Origin: Microvirga sp. Mcv34
GTDB taxonomy: Bacteria > Pseudomonadota > Alphaproteobacteria > Rhizobiales > Beijerinckiaceae
Length of the DNA stretch: 64,000 bases
Assembly: GCF_024519725.1 (NCBI RefSeq)
Contig: NZ_JALJRK010000004.1
Coordinates: 41,473 to 105,472, forward strand
Direction: 5' to 3'
The notes below the pieces were generated by a model. The model was given only the letters and a program-made list of their open reading frames with translations, did no database searches and was not told where the DNA came from. Within the stretch, counting starts at the first letter, position 1, and the number at the start of each line of letters is the position of its first letter. Shown in pieces: positions 56,601-64,000 of this stretch. A program made the position numbers and the translations under genes.

Positions 56601-57995
56601 CAGCGGGCCGGAATCGACGCGAGGATCGCCATCGGACGAGGAGGCACCGTGCAGGTTTCGGGCAGCGTGCCGCTGAGCCCAGCCGAGGAGCTGGCGCTCC
56701 GGGTGTCGGGTCGCACCGACCTGACCATCGCTAATTCCTTCCTGTCCACATCCGGCCAACGCCTGACGGGCGCCGCCAATCTCGACCTGTCGATTGCCGG
56801 CCCTGTCGCCGATCCCCGCATCGAGGGCAGCGTCACGCTCGCCAATGGCAGCTTCACCGACTCGCTGCAGGGCGTTCGGCTGACCGGCATCGCCGGGCGG
56901 TTCGTCGCGCGCGGGCAGGTGCTGACCATCGAGAGCCTGACCGCCCAGACCCCGAGCGGCGGCTCCCTTGCAGCCCGGGGGCAGGTGACCATCGATCCGG
57001 CCGCGGGCCTGCCCGGCGAGATCCGGATCACTGGCAGCCGCGCCCAGCTCGTCTCCAATGAGACCGTCGACGCGACGGCGGATTTGGACCTGACCCTCTC
57101 GGGCCCGCTCATGAGCCGGCCGCGGGCTGCGGGGCGCATCGACATCATCTCGATGAACGTCTCCGTGCCGGACCGCCTTCCGACCACCCTGAGGCCGCTC
57201 CCCGGGACCAAGCACGTGCGGCCGACCCCGACCGCCGCCGCGCGCCTTGCGCTCGCCCAAAGGCGGCAATCCGCGTCTGCGCGGGGCACCCCGTTCCGGG
57301 CGGAGCTCGACCTGACGCTGACGGCGCAGAACCGGATCTTCGTGCGTGGGCGCGGCATCAATGCCGAACTCGGCGGCGACTTGCGGCTTCAGGGCACGAC
57401 GCAGGACCCCGTTGCCATCGGGGCCTTCGAACTCCGGCGCGGACGTTTCGACATCCTGGGCAAGCGGCTCGATTTCGTGCGCGGCAGGCTCGATTTCACC
57501 GGCGATCTCACCCCGTCCCTCGACTTCCTGGCGGAGACGCAGGCGGGCGACGTGACAGCGCGGATCGGCGTGACAGGCCCAGCCTCAAGCCCGGAATTCA
57601 CCTTCAGCTCCAGCCCGGACCTGCCTCAGGACGAGGTGCTCTCCCGCATTCTGTTCCAGCGCCCGTCCGGTGGCCTCTCGGCCGGGCAGGCGCTGCAACT
57701 GGCGCAGGCCGTGGCGCAGCTCTCGGGCGGCTCCGGCAGCGACGCGTTCGAGCAGTTGCGCCGCTCGCTCGGCGTCGACAGCCTCGACATCACGGTCGGC
57801 GCCGGCGGCGGGCCGGGCGTGGGTGTCTCGCGCTACATCAGCGACAATGTGCGGGTGGGCGTGAAGGCCGGCGCCCAACCGGAGGAGAGCGGCGTGACGG
57901 TCGATATCGACCTGACCCGGCGCCTGAAGGCCCAGGGCGAGATCAACGCCGAGGGCGGCAGCTCCGTGGGTTTGGGTTTCGAGATGGAGTATTGA
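53697..57995 (+). CDS. tamB: Translocation and assembly module inner-membrane protein TamB
   Basis: A 1432-residue protein with one N-terminal helix (LTLMSVVLLAVAAFWLAS). A very long series of short beta-strand repeats forms an extended groove spanning the periplasm. The C-terminal DUF490 domain (GRFDILGKRLDFVRGRLDF, LSRILFQRPSGGLSAGQALQLA, VSRYISDNVRVGVKAG) contacts TamA. Family members act in outer-membrane protein assembly and phospholipid transport. The last residues (FEMEY) end in an aromatic, as barrels do. Confidence 0.94.
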   Translation: MFKPIRSLTLMSVVLLAVAAFWLASDRPSQAQSDQGILASLISRLLSTPTTRVTIGSIEGALTSDAVIRDIRIADRDGVWLNLDRARLVWSRTALLRGRLQVDELTIDKLQIARRPLPAEEDAPVSDEPVLPELPVKVVVDRFALQELALGQPVLGTEARLSAAGSAQLGDPSEGLDLNFQAQRLDAPGKLSIDLTYVPQTKRLALDLTHQEPAGGIAARLMDLPGLPPVDLKLTGQGPMSDFSARLDFTAGPTIGAAGTATVRRAAAAYDVNLDLAARIEGLLPAPAAPVFSGTTQLVGNVTVGDDSSLRLQPVRITSNVARFDMTGTVSSGQVLDLTLNARALPTDGTKTRAREAEIARFNFDGTVQGPLTAPRINGSLDAAEIRLPEGSLDTLTARVAMNPADGATPPSQFSFAIDANAAGIRPVDRALARAVGTTLSITSRGSFGLDGIANVETARIETSTAQASFTGRVGATVLDGTLDARIPALASFSGLAGRPLQGSATLTAQLSGNPRRYDMAAVIDARLRELSTGTPAVDGLLGRSVTAAGTLRRIPNGYAFENFRVDGAHLDARIDGRATQFAADLGLDITIDELRRVDPRIAGGRANVTARLGGSLEKPDVKGVATLTDVRALNRSIPRLAINLDAKDVTGALDAALALDGQVDGKPATGSLHLARPADGGWLLDRLALDIGSVALKGDLRLDANQLAQGEISLSGSHFDDLSPLVLTKLDGALDAVVSLSVRDGGQDVRITARGARFSVSDISVRDFDARLTLQDLYRRPMIDGNVSAESLTAAGQTYRTVRFVANGTPAASQFTASAVGQGFNLDAQGRVVPGDTTRIELASFTARRGNRRLALAQPTAITLRNGAVTLSNLAIAADQGRITVNGTVADRLDLTVDVRSLPLQAADIVAPNLGLAGTVNGNATIGGTVANPTGNYRVAVSGLATAETRRAGLPALTIDAQGRLADQRAGIDARIAIGRGGTVQVSGSVPLSPAEELALRVSGRTDLTIANSFLSTSGQRLTGAANLDLSIAGPVADPRIEGSVTLANGSFTDSLQGVRLTGIAGRFVARGQVLTIESLTAQTPSGGSLAARGQVTIDPAAGLPGEIRITGSRAQLVSNETVDATADLDLTLSGPLMSRPRAAGRIDIISMNVSVPDRLPTTLRPLPGTKHVRPTPTAAARLALAQRRQSASARGTPFRAELDLTLTAQNRIFVRGRGINAELGGDLRLQGTTQDPVAIGAFELRRGRFDILGKRLDFVRGRLDFTGDLTPSLDFLAETQAGDVTARIGVTGPASSPEFTFSSSPDLPQDEVLSRILFQRPSGGLSAGQALQLAQAVAQLSGGSGSDAFEQLRRSLGVDSLDITVGAGGGPGVGVSRYISDNVRVGVKAGAQPEESGVTVDIDLTRRLKAQGEINAEGGSSVGLGFEMEY

Positions 57996-58013
57996 GGGTG
58001 GTCGTCTTCCGCG

Positions 58014-58667
58014 TTACCGACGGTCGAACCGGCTCGCGATGAGATCGCCTGTGGACTGGACCACCGTGACGATGACGATCAGGACCGCGATGACGCTGAC
58101 CATGACCGTGGTGTCGAAGCGCTGGTAGCCGTAGCGCATGGCGAGGTCGCCCAAGCCGCCGGCTCCCACGGCGCCGGCCATGGCCGAGGAGCCGATCATC
58201 GAGACCAGCGTGATGGTGAAGCCCCGGATGATGCCAGGCAGGGCTTCCGGCAAAAGCACGTGGACGATGATCTGCAAGCGGCTCGCTCCCATGGCCTGCG
58301 CGGCCTCGACGAGGCCGTGATCGACCTCCCGCAGGCTCACCTCCGCGGTGCGGGCGAAGAACGGCGTCGCCGCGATGCTCAGGGGCACGACCGCGGCCCA
58401 AAGGCCGATGGATGTGCCCACGATCAGGCGCGTAAAGGGAATGAGGGCGACCAGGAGGATGATGAAAGGCGTCGAGCGGAAGCCGTTGATGACGCTGCCC
58501 AGAACCCGGTTGAGGCGCGGCATCTCGTAGATGCCGCCGGGGCTGGTGGTGACGAGGACGACAGCCAGCGGGATCCCGGCCGCAAAGGCGAAAAGGCCCG
58601 CAGCGCCGACCATGGTCAGGCTCTCGAGGAAGGCTTCCCAGAACATGGGAAGGAAGTTGGTAGGCAT
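58014..58667 (-). CDS. metI: D-methionine-type ABC transporter permease MetI
   Basis: A 217-residue permease, the normal MetI length. Helices and the EAA loop (AAQAMGASRLQIIVHVLLPEALPGI) are clear, as are NGFRSTPFIILLVALIPF and SAMAGAVGAGGLGDLAMRYGYQRF. ATG 58667 was preferred; the longer frame to 58718 is unlikely. No ATPase gene (metN) is found next to it. Confidence 0.92.
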   Translation of the reverse strand: MPTNFLPMFWEAFLESLTMVGAAGLFAFAAGIPLAVVLVTTSPGGIYEMPRLNRVLGSVINGFRSTPFIILLVALIPFTRLIVGTSIGLWAAVVPLSIAATPFFARTAEVSLREVDHGLVEAAQAMGASRLQIIVHVLLPEALPGIIRGFTITLVSMIGSSAMAGAVGAGGLGDLAMRYGYQRFDTTVMVSVIAVLIVIVTVVQSTGDLIASRFDRR

Positions 58668-58686
58668 GGCTGGTCTCCCGTTCCGT

Positions 58687-60000
58687 TCACGAAGTCGATG
58701 AGGACGCCGCAGCGGCACTCTTCGCCTGGGCCTCGCTCTGGATGACGGCCTGGAGGACGCCCGCCGGCGGCGTGCCGTTCAGCCAGTAATCGCCGATGGC
58801 GCGTTGGCGCTGGATGGCGGGATTGTGGGAGGCGAGAACCCTGGCATTGCGCCAGTAACGGTCGAGGCGGCGCGTCTCGCTCGTGGCCGAGGCGCCGCCG
58901 ATCTCGAAGAGCGACGTCGTCGCTTCGAGCACCTGCTCGATCACGATCTGCTGCGCCTGGTAGGCCTTGATGTTGGCCGAAGTATAAAGCTGCGTCTCCT
59001 CCTGGCCGTTGGTAGCCGCCTGATAGGAGGACTCAATGGCCTCGGCAACGGCGTCTACCAGCGTGTCGGCCGTGAACGACAGGCTTGCGAGGCGCCCGAT
59101 CACGCTCTGGACCAGAGGGTCGTGGCGCGGACTCGACTTGCCCGGAACCGCGAAGGTCCGGGTCTTGGCGCGGGTGAACGCAATGGCATCCTTCAGGACC
59201 GCCCGGGCGATGCCGGCCAGCGCCGCCAGATGGAACAGCTGGTAATACGCGATGATATACGAGGCCTTCGGCGGCTGCTCGACGGAGACCCGGCGCAGGA
59301 TCTGATCGTCGCGGACCACGACCTTGTCGAAGCGCGTCGTGCCGCTGCCGGTCAGGCGCTGTCCGAAGCCGTCCCAATCGTCCTCGATCGTGACGCCCGG
59401 TGCCGTGGTGGGGAGAACCAGGGAGACATACTCCGTTCCCTCCAGGGCGACCGCGACGATCCACGAGGCATAGATCGTTCCGGTGCTGTAGAACTTGTAG
59501 CCGTCGAGGAGCCAGTGATCGCCGGTCTTCGTGAGGGTCACGGTGGTCTCGGTTCCCTCGGTCTTCTCCGCCATGGCGGCGCCGAAGAGGGCGCCGTCGA
59601 CGATGAGGGAGAGCCACCGCTGACGGTCGGCTTCATTCTTGCCGTTCAGGCGCTCTTCGACGAAGGCGAAATGGGCGCGGAAGATCTGGGGCAGGTTGGA
59701 ATCCGCCTCGCCCAGCTCGACGAGAAGCCGGAACGTCTGGGGCAGGCTGGCGCCCAGACCGCCATAGGCCTGCGGAACGCGCAGGGCTCCGAAGCCCGCA
59801 TCGCGCAGCCAGGCGACGGCGTCGAAGGCCAAACTCCGCGACTGCTCCCGCTCGACGGCGCCCTCGGCGATCCTTTCGAAGATCGGGCGGAAGCGCTGCG
59901 CCAGTTCTTCGTCTGAAATGGGTGGAGACGCGGATCGGTGCAGGGCGCTGCCCGCGCCGGTCTGCGGGTCCGGAATGAAAAGGCTCGTGGCGGCTGACAT
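58687..60000 (-). CDS. Acyl-CoA dehydrogenase-fold flavin monooxygenase (SfnB-like)
   Basis: A 437-residue flavoprotein with the acyl-CoA dehydrogenase fold: AYGGLGASLPQTFRLLVELGEAD, GAAMAEKTEGTETTVTLTKTG and GYKFYSTGTIYASW. The same fold is used by SfnB/DszC-type enzymes, which monooxygenate sulfur compounds or act on sulfone-derived products. The neighbours (LLM monooxygenase, Met-type importer) favour that over beta-oxidation. The substrate is not known. Confidence 0.85.
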   Translation of the reverse strand: MSAATSLFIPDPQTGAGSALHRSASPPISDEELAQRFRPIFERIAEGAVEREQSRSLAFDAVAWLRDAGFGALRVPQAYGGLGASLPQTFRLLVELGEADSNLPQIFRAHFAFVEERLNGKNEADRQRWLSLIVDGALFGAAMAEKTEGTETTVTLTKTGDHWLLDGYKFYSTGTIYASWIVAVALEGTEYVSLVLPTTAPGVTIEDDWDGFGQRLTGSGTTRFDKVVVRDDQILRRVSVEQPPKASYIIAYYQLFHLAALAGIARAVLKDAIAFTRAKTRTFAVPGKSSPRHDPLVQSVIGRLASLSFTADTLVDAVAEAIESSYQAATNGQEETQLYTSANIKAYQAQQIVIEQVLEATTSLFEIGGASATSETRRLDRYWRNARVLASHNPAIQRQRAIGDYWLNGTPPAGVLQAVIQSEAQAKSAAAASSSTS

Positions 60001-60030
60001 CGGTGTTTCCGTTCAAAGGGAGGGAAGGGT

Positions 60031-61431
60031 TCAGGCGAGTTCCCGGGCCGGTGCGGACTGTGTCGCGCCGGCGCGGTAGCGAGCACCCCAATGCTCGGCC
60101 GGGAGGCGGCTGCGGCCTTCGCCGAACAGCTTTTCGCGGAGCGTCCCCTGCGCATAATCGGCCTTGAACAGGCCCCGCTCCTGCAGCGCGGGAACCACGA
60201 GATCGACGAAGTCGGCGAGGCTTTCCGGCGCCACCGTGCGCGGCAGGTTGATGCCGTCGATATCGGCGGTCTCGACCCATGCGGCGATATGGTCGGCGAT
60301 CTGCTCGGGCGTGCCGACGAACGGCTTCTGCCGGCTGCCGAGGATCATCTGGTCGATCAGTTTGCGAACGGTCCAGACCGTTCCGGCGCTGCGCGTGGTA
60401 ATGGCCTCGAGCGTCGAGTTGTTGGCGTTGTTCTTCTCGTACTGGATCGGCTCGTCGAGATCGTATTTCGCGAAGTCCACGCCCGACGAGCTCGAGAAAT
60501 GGGCCAGCGCGCCTTCGACGCTCGCGTGGCGTCGATATTCCTCCAGCTTGTCCTGTGCTTCCTTCTCGGTGCGGCCGACCACGACGCTCATTCCGACGAA
60601 GACCTTCACATCGAGAGGATTGCGGCCATGGCTTGCCGCGCGGGCTCTGATGTCCGCGATGACGTCTTTCGCGACACCCGGGTTGGGACCGCCCGTGAAC
60701 ACGCATTCGGCGTGCCTTGCGGCGAACTCGCGTCCGCGCGTCGAGGAGCCGGCCTGATACAGGACAGGCGTGCGCTGAGGAGACGGTTCGCTCAGGTGAA
60801 TGGCGTCGATCTGGTAATAGGGACCGTCGTGCCTGATGGCCCGGACCTTGTCCGGGCGCGCATAGACCCCGTTGGCGCGGTCGCGGACGACCGCATCGTC
60901 GTCCCAGCTGCCTTCCCAGAGCTTGTAGAGCACGTCGAGGTAATCGTCGGCGATGTCGTAGCGATGATCGTGATCGAGCTGCTCGGGCAGTCCCATGCCG
61001 CGCGCCGCGCTGTCGAGATAGCCTGTCACGATGTTCCAGCCGATGCGCCCGTTCGTGAGATGATCGAGTGTCGACATGCGGCGGGCATGGAGATAGGGCT
61101 GCTCGTAGGTCGTGTTGACGGTCACGCCGAAGCCGAGATGCTTCGTGGCATGGGCCATGGCCGGCACGACGAGCATCGGGTCGTTGACCGGCACCTGCGC
61201 GCCGGCCGCGATGGCGCTTGCGGGCCCGCCTTTGTAGACGTCGTAGACACCCACGATGTCGGCGAGGAAAATCCCGTCGAGCTTGCCGCGCTCGGCGATC
61301 TTCGCGAGGTTCACCCAGTAGTCTAGGCTCGTATAGGATGGAGACTGATCGCGCGGGTGGGTCCACATTCCATGATTGATGTGGCCCACGCAGTTCATGT
61401 CGAAGGCATAGATGTTGATCTTCTTGGTCAT
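60031..61431 (-). CDS. LLM-class flavin-dependent monooxygenase (NtaA/SnaA/DszA family)
   Basis: A 466-residue FMN-dependent, luciferase-like monooxygenase. The opening NIYAFDMNCVGHINHGMW, VNTTYEQPYLHARRMSTLDHL, NGRIGWNIVTGYLDSAARG and PVLYQAGSSTRGREFAARHAE are the NtaA/SnaA/DszA family pattern. It is likely to attack an organosulfur or chelator-like substrate using reduced FMN from a separate reductase. ATG 61431 has GGTGAGA upstream. Confidence 0.9.
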   Translation of the reverse strand: MTKKINIYAFDMNCVGHINHGMWTHPRDQSPSYTSLDYWVNLAKIAERGKLDGIFLADIVGVYDVYKGGPASAIAAGAQVPVNDPMLVVPAMAHATKHLGFGVTVNTTYEQPYLHARRMSTLDHLTNGRIGWNIVTGYLDSAARGMGLPEQLDHDHRYDIADDYLDVLYKLWEGSWDDDAVVRDRANGVYARPDKVRAIRHDGPYYQIDAIHLSEPSPQRTPVLYQAGSSTRGREFAARHAECVFTGGPNPGVAKDVIADIRARAASHGRNPLDVKVFVGMSVVVGRTEKEAQDKLEEYRRHASVEGALAHFSSSSGVDFAKYDLDEPIQYEKNNANNSTLEAITTRSAGTVWTVRKLIDQMILGSRQKPFVGTPEQIADHIAAWVETADIDGINLPRTVAPESLADFVDLVVPALQERGLFKADYAQGTLREKLFGEGRSRLPAEHWGARYRAGATQSAPARELA

Positions 61432-61464
61432 GGTCTCACCCGGCTCGATCTTCGGTTGATGGTT

Positions 61465-61567
61465 GAGCATCGAACGCAAAAGTGGGAACCGGTTTTGCGT
61501 GCAGAGATGCGTGAAAACAAAACTTGGAGCATCGGACGTGAGTTCGAAGTCACGTCCGATGCTCTAG
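61465..61567. repeat. Dispersed palindromic repeat, third copy
   Basis: The left hairpin has CGCAAAA/TTTTGCG around the loop GTGGGAACCGG. The right hairpin has a perfect 15-base stem (GAGCATCGGACGTGA with its complement), ending GCTCTAG. CTAG (61564-61567) supplies the TAG stop of metQ on the minus strand. AAGTGGGAACCGGTT (61480-61494) resembles the loop 14-mer of the other two copies. The left end lacks CTAG (GTTGAGC). Confidence 0.75.
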
Positions 61568-62436
61568 TTCGTCGGGTTGGCGGCGGATTCCTGCGGGAGA
61601 TCCCAGGCCGGAACGGTCATGTCGCCGAAATGCTTCTTGAGGATCGCTCTGACCTCGGGCGAGTTCTGATAGATCGAGACGAACTTCTTGATCCGCGGAT
61701 TTTCGGCATCCTCGGCGCGCACCACCCACTGAATGGCGAAGCGCTTCTGGACGTTGTCGAAGATCAGGGCCGAGTTCGGATCGATGTTGAATTGCTTGAG
61801 GGTTGCGGGATAGCCCTGTCCGAGATCCACGTCGTCGAGGGCGGTCGGCAGTTGCTGCGCGACGAGCTCGGTGATCCTGATGTTCCTCGGATTCGACACG
61901 ATGTCGGCCACGGTGGCTTTGTAGTCCAGGCCTTCCCTGAGCTTGATCAGGCCGACTCGCTCCAGGAGGACGAGCCCACGCCCGCCGTTCACCGGATCGT
62001 TGGCGATGGCGACCTTCGCGCCGTTGGGCAGATCCGCGATGCTCTTGTACTTCTTCGAATAGAGGCCGACCTTCGACATGGTGCCCACGCCGACGGACAC
62101 GAAATCATAGCCGCGCGCCTTCTTCGCATCCTCCAGGAAGGGGATGTGCTGGAAGTAATTGGCGTCGATATCCTTGTTCACGAGGGCAGCATTGGGCGTG
62201 ATCCAGTCGGTGAACTCGATCACCTTTACGTCGAGCCCCTGCTCCTTGGCTTCCTTGGCCGCCTGGTGGACCGCGTCGGCCGAGAGGCCCGAATTGATGC
62301 CGATCTTCAGGGGCGGTTCCGCCAAAGCCGGGCCCGAGACGAGAGCCCAGGCGGAGGCGGCGAGAAGGGCCAGGAGCGGGAGGGACTTCACGGGTGAGCC
62401 GCGACGGCTCAAGGTGGAGAAGGCTTTGATCGGCAT
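61564..62436 (-). CDS. metQ: Methionine-type ABC transporter substrate-binding protein (MetQ/NlpA family)
   Basis: A 290-residue periplasmic protein of the NlpA/MetQ family, with GINSGLSADAVHQAAKEAKEQGLDVKVIEF, NYFQHIPFLEDAKKARGY, GLYSKKYKSIADLPNGAKVAIANDP and ADIVSNPRNIRITEL. The signal ends PALAEPP (signal peptidase I) with no lipobox cysteine, although many MetQ are lipoproteins. The real ligand may be a sulfur compound other than methionine. Confidence 0.88.
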   Translation of the reverse strand: MPIKAFSTLSRRGSPVKSLPLLALLAASAWALVSGPALAEPPLKIGINSGLSADAVHQAAKEAKEQGLDVKVIEFTDWITPNAALVNKDIDANYFQHIPFLEDAKKARGYDFVSVGVGTMSKVGLYSKKYKSIADLPNGAKVAIANDPVNGGRGLVLLERVGLIKLREGLDYKATVADIVSNPRNIRITELVAQQLPTALDDVDLGQGYPATLKQFNIDPNSALIFDNVQKRFAIQWVVRAEDAENPRIKKFVSIYQNSPEVRAILKKHFGDMTVPAWDLPQESAANPTN

Positions 62437-62824
62437 CAGACCGGACCTCGGATTTGAAAGAAAAAGACAGCGGGTTTCCTGTCTCCCGATGGTTCACGAA
62501 GCATCGTGGCCCTCGTTATGCCGCATCATCGGCTTCGACATCTTCGAAGATCTGGCCAGTCGAGAGCAGATACTTCCCTATGCTGATGCCGACAGCCCAT
62601 GGAGCGCTTCGGAGACTTGAGGAAGGGTGACGGGCGAATGGGCCGGGGTCAATTAGATTGTTCTTTTTTTAGAACGCGGAGGTAAAGAAGAAACTTTCCT
62701 CTTCTGTGGTGATGGCAGGATAAAATTACTTCTTAGGCGGAGTGTTCCGGGAAATGGCGCTCTCTCGGCTCATTATGATGAGGCTGGAGGATCGTATGTG
62801 CCGACGGTCGGCATCTGAGGCAGG
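62437..62824. other. Divergent intergenic region metQ / Lrp gene
   Basis: About 390 bases with no gene that I can support. It should hold the metQ promoter (leftward). Local A/T-rich stretches near 62655-62735 (TTAGATTGTTCTTTTTTTAG and following) are the best place for it. Frames open on the plus strand have no ribosome sites. Confidence 0.4.
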
Positions 62825-62853
62825 TTGACCTTGTTCTATATAACGAACATAAA
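62825..62853 (+). promoter_or_regulatory. Candidate promoter and operator of the Lrp/AsnC gene
   Basis: TTGACC (62825-62830) and CATAAA (62848-62853) are 17 bases apart, and an inverted repeat TGTTC...GAACA (62832-62836 with 62845-62849) lies between them. Transcription would start near 62860, about 25 bases before the ATG. The inverted repeat could be an autoregulatory site. This is inferred from layout only. Confidence 0.4.
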
Positions 62854-62884
62854 TGGCGGTGCGAAACCCTGCGTAGGACAGTCG

Positions 62885-63340
62885 ATGGACGCAACCGATG
62901 CCAAAATCCTGAGGTTCCTGCAGGAGGACGCCAGTATCTCCGTGGCGGAGCTCGCCCAGCGCGTGAACCTGTCCCAAACCCCTTGCTGGAAGCGCATCCA
63001 GCGGCTCGAATCCTCGGGCATCATCAAGCGGCGGGTCGCGCTCGTCGATCCGGACAAGATCGGCCTCAGCCTGACAGCCTTCGTGGCGGTAGAGGCCTAC
63101 GACCATTCCGAGGCCTGGATGCAGCAATTCGCGGAATTCGTGTCCGGCATCCCGGAGGTGATGGAAATCTACCGCATGGCCGGCGACGTGGACTACATCT
63201 TGCGCGTGGTCGTACCCGACATGGCGGCCTACGACCACTTCTACAGGCAGCTGATCAAGGCCATCCCGCTCAAGAACGTCACCTCCCGCTTCGCCATGGA
63301 GCGCATCAAATCCACCACGGCCTTCGTGCTGCGCTCGTGA
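62885..63340 (+). CDS. Lrp/AsnC family transcriptional regulator
   Basis: A 151-residue protein with the N-terminal winged helix-turn-helix (DAKILRFLQEDASISVAELAQRVNLSQTPCWKRIQRLESSGIIKR). The C-terminal RAM ligand-binding domain contains VMEIYRMAGDVDYILRVVVPDMAAYDHFY. ATG 62885 is the family start; the frame opens upstream. It is divergent from the metQ operon and may control it, sensing an amino acid. Confidence 0.93.
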   Translation: MDATDAKILRFLQEDASISVAELAQRVNLSQTPCWKRIQRLESSGIIKRRVALVDPDKIGLSLTAFVAVEAYDHSEAWMQQFAEFVSGIPEVMEIYRMAGDVDYILRVVVPDMAAYDHFYRQLIKAIPLKNVTSRFAMERIKSTTAFVLRS

Positions 63341-63373
63341 GGAGGGCGGGATTGAAGGCTCGTCTATCTTCGG

Positions 63374-63500
63374 CCTCATCCTGAGGAGCAGACGCAGTCT
63401 GCGTCTCGAAGGATCGTCCAAAGAGCACGGGAGGCGCCCTCATGCCCGGACATCGTCCGGGACCTCGAGACGGTCGCTGCGCGACCTCCTCAGGATGAGG
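63374..63500. repeat. 127-bp palindromic element with 15-bp terminal inverted repeats
   Basis: CCTCATCCTGAGGAG (63374-63388) and CTCCTCAGGATGAGG (63486-63500) are perfect terminal inverted repeats. Inside are GACGCAG/CTGCGTC and CCCGGAC/GTCCGGG hairpins. It lies between converging genes (Lrp and GntR). The design resembles a compound extragenic palindrome (BIME/REP-like) rather than an insertion sequence; there is no ORF. Confidence 0.7.
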
Positions 63501-63533
63501 GCTCAGGGAATAGCCAGAGGATGAGCCAAGGAC

Positions 63534-64000
63534 CTAGGAACTGAACAGCTCCGGGTTCTCGGCCTCAACGCGGGGCAGGGCGCGCAGGATCTCGGTGAGG
63601 TGGCGGCGCATGGCTTCGGCGGCGGCGTCCTCGTCGCGGCTGTCGATGGCCGTCACGATGGCGCGGTGCTGGTCGATCAGGGGCAGCATGGCCTCGGGGC
63701 TCGGCAGCGTCAGCTGGCACACCCGGTCCATATGGGCCTTGATGTCCTGCACGGCCTCCCAGGCGAGGGGGCATCCGGCGCCCTCGGCCAGCGCGATGTG
63801 GAACAGCTCGTCGTAGCGCTGAAAGGCATCGTGATCGTTCCGGCGGGCGGCCTGTTCCTGCATCTCGAGGAGATCGTCGATCCGCTCCCGGCTCTGCTGG
63901 TCGAAGGATGAGCAGGCGCGGCGCACGACCGCCGTCTCGATCGCCTCCCGGACGAACCGGGCCTCCATCATTTTGCGCACGGAGATCTTCACCACAGTCG
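63534..64000 (-). CDS. GntR family regulator, FCD ligand-binding part (5' end beyond window)
   Basis: About 155 residues to the stop at 63534; the N-terminal winged helix-turn-helix is outside the window. The C-terminal region is an FCD domain: REAIETAVVRRACSS, YDELFHIALAEGAGCPLAW, and DQHRAIVTAIDSRDEDAAAEAMRRHL, with the conserved Asp/His metal residues. GntR regulators of this group respond to organic acids or sugars. Confidence 0.85.
   Translation of the reverse strand, partial: TVVKISVRKMMEARFVREAIETAVVRRACSSFDQQSRERIDDLLEMQEQAARRNDHDAFQRYDELFHIALAEGAGCPLAWEAVQDIKAHMDRVCQLTLPSPEAMLPLIDQHRAIVTAIDSRDEDAAAEAMRRHLTEILRALPRVEAENPELFSS

Overview
The window looks like a GC-rich chromosomal segment of an alphaproteobacterium, probably order Hyphomicrobiales (Rhizobiales), perhaps the Methylobacteriaceae/Microvirga side. 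This is inferred from gene content and layout: the Rhizobium-type rhaDI / rhaRSTPQUK cluster, leader-peptide control of ilvB and leuA, and dispersed palindromic repeats of the CTAGAGCAT type. No ribosomal RNA or species marker is present. Both edges cut genes: a serB start at the left and a GntR-family regulator at the right.

Region by region. 1-8.4 kb holds serB (fragment), miaA, an RMND1/DUF155-type membrane protein and the branched-chain amino acid genes. ilvB sits behind an attenuator leader, a GST-like gene lies between ilvB and ilvN, and ilvC follows after a DUF924 gene and a flavin monooxygenase. 8.4-15.8 kb is a mix of small membrane or hypothetical proteins, DedA, pdxY, a nitrate/taurine-type ABC importer, a PhzF isomerase, a NUDIX protein and a lipoprotein. 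16-18 kb has leuA behind a leucine-rich leader peptide, then tRNA-Lys(CTT). 18.3-33.5 kb is a respiratory island: a YdeP/FdhF-type molybdoenzyme, a complete alternative complex III (actABCDEF), two small secreted haem or accessory proteins, and a caa3-type oxidase made of a cytochrome-c-tailed subunit II and a fused subunit I+III. 33.5-44.4 kb is the L-rhamnose catabolic and transport locus. 44.5-51.1 kb carries a trans-aconitate methyltransferase, a DUF2189 protein and a second aa3-type oxidase operon with two subunit III-like genes. 51.7-58.0 kb is tamA-tamB. 58-64 kb holds metI and metQ homologues flanking two flavin-linked oxidoreductases (probably organosulfur-related), an Lrp/AsnC regulator and the GntR fragment.

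How it fits together. The ilv and leu genes form a branched-chain amino acid theme under ribosome-mediated attenuation. The act and caa3 genes should pass quinol electrons to cytochrome c and on to oxygen, in parallel with the second oxidase. Rhamnose is imported by RhaSTPQ, processed by RhaU, RhaI, RhaK and RhaD, and controlled by RhaR through repeated TCGATCA-like boxes.

The most unusual observation is a 93-bp two-hairpin repeat with CTAG ends. It is inserted in frame at the very start of actE and adds 31 codons before the lipoprotein signal. Related copies elsewhere in the window (28.2 kb, 61.5 kb) also place their CTAG exactly on a neighbouring gene's TAG stop codon.
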